A stretch of 64,000 nt of DNA from DATCJA01 sp963814955. Lineage in GTDB: Bacteria; Acidobacteriota; Vicinamibacteria; Vicinamibacterales; UBA2999. The stretch is taken from positions 1,116,001 through 1,180,000 of the forward strand of contig CAWFEX010000008.1 of assembly GCA_963814955.1 (NCBI GenBank), in the 5' to 3' direction. The notes beneath the pieces are model-generated. The model saw only the letters and a list, made by a program, of their open reading frames with translations, did not search any database and was not told the origin of the DNA. Positions 57,785-64,000 of this stretch are shown here, piece by piece. The stretch's first letter is position 1; every line of letters begins with the position of its first letter. The position numbers and the translations under genes were made by a program.

Positions 57785-59017
57785 ATGTCCAACATCGTCG
57801 TCCCGCAGCTCGGTGAGTCTGTCGTCGAGGCGCGCATTGCGCGGTGGCTGAAGCACGAAGGAGACCGCATTGAGACTGGTGAGCCGGTGGTCGAGCTCGA
57901 GACGGACAAGATCGACCTCGAAGTAGGCGCCGACCACGCTGGTGTCCTGTCCAGCATCAAACATCAGGAAGGCGAAGATGTGAAGGTGGGCGACGTTCTC
58001 GCCGTAGTCTCAGAAAGCGAGGCGCCGCGTACGGCTGCGCCATCGCGTTCTGGACCTCCGGAGGGAAGCGAGCCCACTCCTGCGGCCGAACGCCCGATAG
58101 CAGCCCCAGCGGCCGAAACACCGCGCGCGACGCCCACCGCACGGCGAATGGCCAGGGAGCATGACGTCGATATCGGCAAGGTGCAAGGTTCTGGTGCCGG
58201 CGGGCGCGTCACCAAAGAGGACGTGAAAACCATCATAAGCCCCTCGAAGGCAGCGGTCACCGCGTCAGCGCTCCAGCCTGCGACCGCAACGCCTCCCGCA
58301 GCCTCCAAAGCGGCTGAGCGGCGCGAGGAACGCAAGCGCATGTCGAAGCGGCGATTGACCATTGCGCGCCGCCTCGTCGAGGCCCAGCATACGGCGGCGA
58401 TGCTGACCACGTTCAACGAGGTCGACATGACTGCAGTGATGGCGCTCCGCGAACGAAGGAAGGAGGCCTTCAAGCAGCAACACGGCGTCAGCCTCGGGAT
58501 GACGTCGTTCTTTGTAAAGGCAGCTGTCGCGGCGCTCCGGGCATTCCCGCAGCTGAACGCCGAAATCCAGGGCGAGGAAGTGGTCTACAAGTACTACTAC
58601 GACATCGGAATTGCGGTCGGCGCCGAGGGGGGCCTCGTCGTGCCGGTGCTGCGCAACGCCGATCAGAAGTCGTTTGCCGACATCGAGCTCGCGATCCGCG
58701 ACTTCGCTGACCGTGCCGCGAACGGCACGTTGACGCTCGAGGATCTGACGGGCGGCACGTTCACCATTACCAATGGTGGAGTCTTCGGGTCGCTGATGAG
58801 CACGCCTATACTGAACCCGCCTCAGGTAGGCATACTTGGATTGCACAAAGTTCAGGAGCGGGCCGTTCCCTCCAACGGCCAGGTCGTGATTCGCGCAATG
58901 ATGTACGTCGCCCTCAGTTATGACCACCGCCTGGTTGACGGCCGGGAGGCCGTGCAGTTCCTGGTTCGGATCAAGGATCTGGTGGAAGATCCAGCCAATC
59001 TCCTGCTGGTGAGCTGA
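57785..59017 (+). CDS. sucB: 2-oxoglutarate dehydrogenase E2 (dihydrolipoamide succinyltransferase)
   Basis: 410 residues from ATG 57785. Lipoyl domain with the modified Lys in ELETDKIDLEVGA (about residue 43), Ala/Pro-rich linkers, E3-binding domain (TARRMAREHDVDIGKV, GSGAGGRVTKEDV) and catalytic domain (RLTIARRLVEAQHTAAMLTTFNEVDM, DIGIAVGAEGGLVVPVL, YDHRLVDGREAVQFL with the catalytic His/Asp). The NEVDM and YYYDIGIAVG wording marks the succinyl-transferring type. Forms a complex with SucA and probably the Lpd at 39-40.5 kb. The FKBP gene starts within its stop codon. Confidence 0.95.
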   Translation: MSNIVVPQLGESVVEARIARWLKHEGDRIETGEPVVELETDKIDLEVGADHAGVLSSIKHQEGEDVKVGDVLAVVSESEAPRTAAPSRSGPPEGSEPTPAAERPIAAPAAETPRATPTARRMAREHDVDIGKVQGSGAGGRVTKEDVKTIISPSKAAVTASALQPATATPPAASKAAERREERKRMSKRRLTIARRLVEAQHTAAMLTTFNEVDMTAVMALRERRKEAFKQQHGVSLGMTSFFVKAAVAALRAFPQLNAEIQGEEVVYKYYYDIGIAVGAEGGLVVPVLRNADQKSFADIELAIRDFADRAANGTLTLEDLTGGTFTITNGGVFGSLMSTPILNPPQVGILGLHKVQERAVPSNGQVVIRAMMYVALSYDHRLVDGREAVQFLVRIKDLVEDPANLLLVS

Positions 59018-59820
59018 TGATGCGGCCTTCGATCGCAGCCATCATTCTGGTGGCTCTTACCGACATCGTAACGGGACAGACCGGCGTTCCTGCCGCCCCT
59101 TCAGATGTGGCTGCGCCGCCGCCGGATGCAGCGAAATCCTCGTCGGGGTTGACGTCGAGGTTGGTCACAGCAGGAACAGGCTCGGACAAGCCCGCGGACA
59201 CCGACGTCGTCACCGTCCATTACACGGGATGGACGACGGAGGGGAAGATGTTCGACAGCTCGCACGTACGCGGAGCGCCTTCCATGTTTCCGCTGAACAG
59301 GGTGATGGCGGGATGGCGGGAATGCGTGCTTCTGATGACGGTCGGCGAGACCCGCCGCTGTTGGGTGCCGCAGGATCTGGCGTATCGGGGGCAAGCCGGA
59401 CGGCCAACGGGGACTGTGGTGTTCGACATCGAGCTTCTCGATACGCGGCGTTCCCCGAACATTCCGCCGCCGGATGTCGCCGCACCGCCTGACGACGCCA
59501 AGCGAACCCTTTCGGGCGTGTTCTACAAGGTCCTGAAGCCAGGAACGGGCACGCGGCGGCCCGGTCCGCGAGACAGCGTCACCGTGCACTACACCGGCTG
59601 GACGACGGACGGAAAGATGTTCGACAGCACGATCGCACGCGGCATGTCTGTGACGCTCAGTCTCGACAATGTGATACGCGGATGGACCGAAGGGATGCAG
59701 CTGATGGTTGAAGGCGAGAGGGCGCGATTCTGGATTCCGCAGAACCTCGCCTATAAAGGGGAGCCTGGCGCCCCCCGCGGCATGCTCGTCTTCGAGATCG
59801 ATTTGATCAGCGTTCAGTAG
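59017..59820 (+). CDS. Exported tandem FKBP-type peptidyl-prolyl isomerase
   Basis: 267 residues with a signal peptide (AAIILVALTDIVTGQ). It carries two FKBP domains joined by a Pro-rich linker containing PPPDVAAPP, a phrase that also precedes the first domain (DVAAPPPDAA). Both have VTVHYTGWTT-GKMFDS. Domain 1: RVMAGWRECVLLMTVGETRRCWVPQDLAYR. Domain 2: NVIRGWTEGMQLMVEGERARFWIPQNLAYK. The duplication includes the linker. The usual VIxGWxE active-site residues are kept best in domain 2; domain 1 has altered residues and an extra Cys. Translationally coupled to sucB (TGATG), an unusual partner for a periplasmic foldase. Confidence 0.93.
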   Translation: MMRPSIAAIILVALTDIVTGQTGVPAAPSDVAAPPPDAAKSSSGLTSRLVTAGTGSDKPADTDVVTVHYTGWTTEGKMFDSSHVRGAPSMFPLNRVMAGWRECVLLMTVGETRRCWVPQDLAYRGQAGRPTGTVVFDIELLDTRRSPNIPPPDVAAPPDDAKRTLSGVFYKVLKPGTGTRRPGPRDSVTVHYTGWTTDGKMFDSTIARGMSVTLSLDNVIRGWTEGMQLMVEGERARFWIPQNLAYKGEPGAPRGMLVFEIDLISVQ

Positions 59821-59830
59821 GCGTGCACGC

Positions 59831-61222
59831 TTAGCCTGGCTCTACTTCATCAGCCAGGTTCAGCCTGGCGAGCAGCGCGTTCCACCGGGCATCAGAATGC
59901 AGGCTGTCGAAAGCCGGATCCTCCTTGATGAAGAGGATGAGCGGAGCTTCGGACGGGTTGTCGACGACCTGGAACAGAAGCTCGAACGCCCTGTCTCGTT
60001 CTCCAAGTGCTGAGTACACCTGGGCGGCTTCGACTGGCGGGATGTCTTGTCCACCTTCCAGGTCTTCGAGCATCTGCCGGGCTTCAGCAGTTCGCCCCAT
60101 CCGGGCATATATCCGAGCCCACCTGGCAGTCTGCGAACGATCGTTCGCGCCGGCACCACGGGCCTTGTCGTACGATGCCAGCGCCTCGGCGTATCTGCCC
60201 GTCATTTCGTACGCGTCGCCGAGCCGGTTGAAAGCATCGAAGTTCCGGGGCTCCAAAGCAATCGCGCGATGGAACCTGTCGATCGCCTGGTCGTATTCAC
60301 GCGCGCGATAGAGAACCCTGCCGAATCCTGACTGGATCATCGACGAGAGCGGATCGAGCCGCGCAGCTCGTCCGATGTGGTCAATGGCTTCGGGGAAGCG
60401 GCCCAGACCCATCAGCAACATCGCATAGAAGTAATGAGCATCAACGCTGTCTGGATCGATCGCGAGCGCATGTCGAAAATCGGTCTCCGCACCCGCCCAA
60501 TCGCGATCGTATGTGTATTTGATGCGGCCAAATGAAACGCGTGCCTGCGCCGTTTCAGGGCTCGAAGCCAGCGCCTTTTGCGCCGCCGCCCGCGACGCCG
60601 ATTCGACCTGACTCAAGGTTTGTCCGCCCCATATACCGCGCACCCACCAGGCGTCTGACAGCGCTGCGTAAGCCGGGGCGTACGTCGGGGCTATCTTCGC
60701 CGCCTCCTCGAAGTGATCGATCGCACGCACGACGTCGGCCTCATTCTGTTTGGACATGTGGTACCGACCGAGCAGGTACTCCTCGTGCGCAGCCGGGTTG
60801 ATCGCGGTGCTCGGTGTCCGCGTGTTCGCGTGCGGCCAATAAACCACGAGTAGGCCGCCTGCCGAAACGAGCGCAACCGCCACGGCAATGGCTGGTATGC
60901 GCCAGCCATGTCCCGGGAGAGCTGCCTGAGCGGCCAACTCCGAGCCCTCGGGCAGGTCGTCTGCCGCGTGCTCCGCTCTAGTGCCCCGGATATGCAGCTC
61001 ACGACGCTGCCACCACTCGTTGATGTCGGACCGATACGCATAAACAGACGCGGTCTTTCGGTGGAAGTGCCGGCGTACGGGGAGGTTTTCATGCCGTTCC
61101 CAGCGCTGGACGGTGCTCACGTCGCGTTTGAGATACGCCGCGATGTCCTTCCACGAGTCGAGGCGATCGTTTCCCGGGCGTTGCTCCGGGGGGCCGTCGG
61201 TCACAGTCACGATGCCCTCCAT
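59831..61222 (-). CDS. HTH (MerR/excisionase-like)-TM-TPR protein
   Basis: 463 residues from ATG 61222; GTG 61210 has the better-spaced GGAGG and may be the true start. An N-terminal helix-turn-helix with conserved wording SWKDIAAYLKRDVSTVQRWE and VYAYRSDINEWWQRR is followed by a transmembrane helix (WRIPAIAVAVALVSAGGLLV). At least six tetratricopeptide repeats come next (AIDHFEEAAKIAPTYAPAYA, ALAIDPDSVDAHYFYAMLL, AIALEPRNFDAFNRLGDAYE). This cytoplasmic-HTH, extracytoplasmic-TPR layout is frequent in acidobacteria. Its target and signal are unknown. Divergent from the TonB-dependent receptor. Confidence 0.9.
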   Translation of the reverse strand: MEGIVTVTDGPPEQRPGNDRLDSWKDIAAYLKRDVSTVQRWERHENLPVRRHFHRKTASVYAYRSDINEWWQRRELHIRGTRAEHAADDLPEGSELAAQAALPGHGWRIPAIAVAVALVSAGGLLVVYWPHANTRTPSTAINPAAHEEYLLGRYHMSKQNEADVVRAIDHFEEAAKIAPTYAPAYAALSDAWWVRGIWGGQTLSQVESASRAAAQKALASSPETAQARVSFGRIKYTYDRDWAGAETDFRHALAIDPDSVDAHYFYAMLLMGLGRFPEAIDHIGRAARLDPLSSMIQSGFGRVLYRAREYDQAIDRFHRAIALEPRNFDAFNRLGDAYEMTGRYAEALASYDKARGAGANDRSQTARWARIYARMGRTAEARQMLEDLEGGQDIPPVEAAQVYSALGERDRAFELLFQVVDNPSEAPLILFIKEDPAFDSLHSDARWNALLARLNLADEVEPG

Positions 61223-61457
61223 GCCGGGTGAAGTGAGAGGTTGGGGGCGAATTCTACCGGGCACAAACGAGAGAGGCAAGCGCGGCATTTGATGGCATGA
61301 GCACTTTTGCCGTCGTTTGCTGCTTGCGGGCGCGCCTTCAGAACCGTACCGTCGCCCCGTCGGGTAGACGCGCGTCACATTCGCCTCGTCTTCGCCAGGA
61401 GACCCGAATTGTTCGCTTGACGGGCGTGTGACGTTTCCTAGTTGATGGGGGTGTGTC

Positions 61458-64000
61458 ATGTGCCGATACCGTCTGCTGTTTCTGGCTGCTTTCATCGTGC
61501 TGCCCATGACGACAGGGGCGCAAGGGCTGAACGGGACCCTCGTTGGCACGGTCAAGGACGAACAGGGCCTCGTGCTTCCGGGGGCGATGGTGCGCGTCAG
61601 TTCTCCCGCCCTCATCGGCGGGGAGTTGACCGCCACGACGAACGAACGAGGTCAACTGCGGTTCCCGGTCCTGGCGCCGGGCACGTATGCGCTGACCATC
61701 GAGTTGCCGCCGAGGTTTGCGGCGTATCGCGAGGAGAACATCACCCTTGGCGCAGGCGCCACGCTCGAGCGAACCGTGGTCCTGACGCTGGCGGGCGTCG
61801 CCGAGGCGGTCATCGTGGAAGGGAGCTCCCGCATTGAGGCGCGGAGCAGTGGATTCGAGACCCGGTTCGGCCCCGAGTACCTCAGAACGATTCCCACACG
61901 ACGCTTCAGCATGTTCGACCTCATCAGGGCGGCCCCCGGAGTGTCTCCGACCTCGCCGGCAAGTGGGAGCGTCAATACCGTGTCGGCCTTCGGGTCCGCG
62001 GTCAACGAGAACGCATTCCTCGTCGACGGCACCAACTTCACGTGCCCCTGCCAGGGGGTCTCGCGCGCCGAGCCGGGCGTCGATGTCATCCAGGAAGTGC
62101 AAGTGCAGTCCATCGGCGCGTCGGTCGAGTACGGCAACATGCAAGGGGCGGTGTTCAACGTCCTCACCAGACAAGGGGGCGACCGTTTCCAATACGACGC
62201 GTCGTACTACGCGCAGGCGTCCGGCCTGACGAGCCAACCCGTCGTGCGGCCGGTCTCGGCCGGCAGCGTGTCTTCGAGCGGATACGAACGCGCCCGGTAC
62301 CGGGACTTCACGACGAACCTCGGCGGCCCGATCTGGCGCGATCGGCTCTGGTTCTTCGGCGCATACCAGTACCTGCGCGACTACGACAGTCAGCCCGGCG
62401 CGGACCCGCAGTTCGCGAGGGTGTACGAACAGGACAAGGTGTTCGGGAAGCTCACCTGGCGATTCACGCCCGCGCTGCAGCTGATGCAAAGCTTCCACGA
62501 AGAGTTCTGGGTCAACGCCAATCCTCCCACGCTGGTGACACCCTATGCCGCGACGCTGCGATTGGACGCGTCGGTGCCGAGCATGACGTTCGGACACCTG
62601 ACACACACACTGTCGTCCAACACGGTCTGGGATGTCCGCGTCGGACGGTTCGGCTATACGCGGGAGGACGACTCGAGCACCGGAGATCGGACGACCCCCA
62701 ACCGGTTCGATCGCATCACGGGCGTGTCCAGTGGGAACGTGCAGCAGATTGGCGGTCTGACGCTCAACCGCGTCACCGCGAAGGGGGTGCTCAATCGCTA
62801 CCAGACGGGGATGCTCGGCGCCGATCACCAGTTGAGGGTCGGTACCGAAGTGGAACGCGGCGAACACCATCAGCCGGCCGTGATCCCCGGCGGCGTCCGG
62901 TTCGTCGACAGCAGCGGCCAGCCGTTTCAGTCGGTGTCCCGTGCGCCCTCCATATCAGGCGGCCGGTTCAACGCCGTCGCGATATTCGCCAGCGACTCCG
63001 TCACCGTCAGAGATCGCGTCACCGTGAATGCGGGTCTGCGATTCGACCACAGTGACGCCATCAGTCAGGACGTTCCGGCGCTCGATGCCGCCGGGCTCGA
63101 AACAGATCGCACGGTCACCGGCGCGGGGAGACTGTACACGTGGAACGTGGTGTCGCCCCGCCTAGGTGTGACCACCAAGCTCACCACGGACGGCCGGACG
63201 ATGCTGCGCGCCAGCTACGGCCGGTTCAACCAGGGTGTGCTGACCGGCGAACTGAGCCCGATTCATCCAGGCGTCACCGCGATCACGACGATGGCGTTCA
63301 ATGCAGCGACCGGGGGCTACACCAGTCTCGTGTCCGTGGTCGACCCGACCATCAACCTCGCGCTCGATCCCAACACGAACCCACCCCACACCGACGAGTT
63401 CTCGGTCGGTCTCGATCGCGAGATCACGCCGCGTCTCGCGGCTGCCGTGGCCTATATCCGGAAGAACGGACGCGACTTCATCGCCTGGACGGACATCGGG
63501 GGCCAGTATCGCGAAGAGACGCGGACGTTGCCCGACGGCCGCAGTCTGCCGGTGTTCGTGCTCACGAACTCGACGGCCGCCAGGCGTTTCCTCCTGACCA
63601 ACCCGGACGACTACGCGCTCACCTACAACGGGCTGGTCGTGGCGCTCGACAAACGCCGGTCCAACGGCTGGCAGGCATTCGGGTCCTATACGTTCTCGCG
63701 GACCTCCGGACTGCTCGTGTCCAGCGGAGCGCCTGCCGACGGGGCCCAACTCAGCACGGTCGCCCCGAGCGAGACATTCGGACGCGATCCGAACAACCTG
63801 ACGAACGCGCATGGGCGCCTGCCGAACGACAGGCCGCACATCTTCCGCGTCATGGGGACGGTGGAGCTGCCGCGGACCGGCTTCGTCGTGGCCGCGAACC
63901 TGCAGCATTTCAGCGGCAAACCGTGGACCGCGACCACGCAAGTCTCGCTGCCGCAGGGCGATCAGCGCATCCTGCTCGAGCCGCGGGGATCGCGACGGCT
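61458..64000 (+). CDS. TonB-dependent receptor with carboxypeptidase-regulatory-like domain, 3' end cut by window
   Basis: Open frame from ATG 61458 to the end of the window (847 codons so far). Signal peptide (LLFLAAFIVLPMTTGAQG), an N-terminal regulatory-like beta domain (LVGTVKDEQGLVLPGAMVRV, LAPGTYALTIELP), then a plug domain (LRTIPTRRFSMFDLIRAAPGV, ENAFLVDGTNFT, VIQEVQVQSIGASVEYGN) and a beta-barrel with many alternating strands (PIWRDRLWFFGAYQYLRDY, VNAGLRFDHSDA, AYIRKNGRDFIAW). This Oar-like architecture is the acidobacterial SusC-type receptor for large substrates. The cysteines FTCPCQG in the plug are unusual. No SusD-like partner is seen before the window ends. Confidence 0.93.
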   Translation, partial: MCRYRLLFLAAFIVLPMTTGAQGLNGTLVGTVKDEQGLVLPGAMVRVSSPALIGGELTATTNERGQLRFPVLAPGTYALTIELPPRFAAYREENITLGAGATLERTVVLTLAGVAEAVIVEGSSRIEARSSGFETRFGPEYLRTIPTRRFSMFDLIRAAPGVSPTSPASGSVNTVSAFGSAVNENAFLVDGTNFTCPCQGVSRAEPGVDVIQEVQVQSIGASVEYGNMQGAVFNVLTRQGGDRFQYDASYYAQASGLTSQPVVRPVSAGSVSSSGYERARYRDFTTNLGGPIWRDRLWFFGAYQYLRDYDSQPGADPQFARVYEQDKVFGKLTWRFTPALQLMQSFHEEFWVNANPPTLVTPYAATLRLDASVPSMTFGHLTHTLSSNTVWDVRVGRFGYTREDDSSTGDRTTPNRFDRITGVSSGNVQQIGGLTLNRVTAKGVLNRYQTGMLGADHQLRVGTEVERGEHHQPAVIPGGVRFVDSSGQPFQSVSRAPSISGGRFNAVAIFASDSVTVRDRVTVNAGLRFDHSDAISQDVPALDAAGLETDRTVTGAGRLYTWNVVSPRLGVTTKLTTDGRTMLRASYGRFNQGVLTGELSPIHPGVTAITTMAFNAATGGYTSLVSVVDPTINLALDPNTNPPHTDEFSVGLDREITPRLAAAVAYIRKNGRDFIAWTDIGGQYREETRTLPDGRSLPVFVLTNSTAARRFLLTNPDDYALTYNGLVVALDKRRSNGWQAFGSYTFSRTSGLLVSSGAPADGAQLSTVAPSETFGRDPNNLTNAHGRLPNDRPHIFRVMGTVELPRTGFVVAANLQHFSGKPWTATTQVSLPQGDQRILLEPRGSRR

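Noticed and set aside
61417..61444. TTGACG-based promoter for the TonB-dependent receptor
   Set aside because: The -35-like hexamer has no acceptable -10 at 16-18 nt.
1..64000. tRNA, rRNA or tmRNA genes
   Set aside because: Read for T-loop and anticodon-arm patterns and conserved rRNA segments; none was convincing.

Overview
This 64 kb window is a GC-rich bacterial chromosome segment, read mostly as ordinary, densely packed genes. I infer Acidobacteriota, probably the Vicinamibacteria side. The grounds are the gene style: a TonB-dependent receptor with an N-terminal carboxypeptidase-regulatory-like domain, an HTH-TM-TPR protein, a BlaI/M56/TonB module, a double-length ThyX, many M20/M28/P1 peptidases and lipoproteins. 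No rRNA, tRNA or CRISPR was found, so the assignment rests on gene content only.

Layout. 1-5.8 kb: beta-oxidation genes (thiolase, cut by the left edge; acyl-CoA dehydrogenase) in a tight run with a DUF1684 lipoprotein, a HAD phosphatase, a SirB1-like protein and a small exported protein. 5.8-14.3 kb: DinB-like protein, M20 dipeptidase, metallo-beta-lactamase fold hydrolase, phosphatidylcholine-synthase-like enzyme, ThyX, NHL-repeat protein, peptide deformylase, Nudix and class I aldolase. 14.2-25.5 kb: ThiI, cobalamin adenosyltransferase, MutY, MutT, YgfZ, an alpha/beta hydrolase, a sodium:solute symporter and a BlaI/M56/TonB operon. Most genes here are broken by many small frameshifts although their protein families remain fully readable, which looks like poor consensus sequence rather than biology. 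26-40.5 kb: fused 2-oxoacid dehydrogenase E1, FHA protein, glyoxalase-II-like hydrolase, receiver protein, pseudokinase, SDR, malate-dehydrogenase-like pseudoenzyme, M28 peptidase, two CNNM/CBS proteins, and an lpd-E2-lipB operon.

40.6-47.3 kb is the most interesting part. An NtrC-type sigma-54 activator is followed by a 421-bp regulatory gap with three perfect inverted repeats and a textbook sigma-54 promoter. Then come a radical-SAM/SPASM peptide maturase, a 29-codon precursor-like peptide gene, an intrinsic terminator, an extracytoplasmic oligopeptide-binding lipoprotein and a membrane sensor histidine kinase. Together they read as a self-contained, two-component-controlled RiPP system, possibly a peptide signalling loop.

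47.3-54.9 kb: HU, QueF, an Smr protein, then a two-gene SNF2-helicase plus adenine-methylase module resembling a DISARM class 1 drmD-drmMI pair without its partners. Next to it is a GxxExxY nuclease-fold gene framed by inverted octamer arrays. 55-64 kb: sucA-sucB (2-oxoglutarate dehydrogenase), a tandem FKBP isomerase, an HTH-TPR protein and a TonB-dependent receptor cut by the right edge.

Two window-wide patterns stand out. First, about a dozen genes have a TATAAT-like box only 6-13 nt before the start codon, which predicts leaderless mRNAs. Second, short 7-8 bp tandem repeat arrays occur at several gene ends, some translated into low-complexity protein segments.
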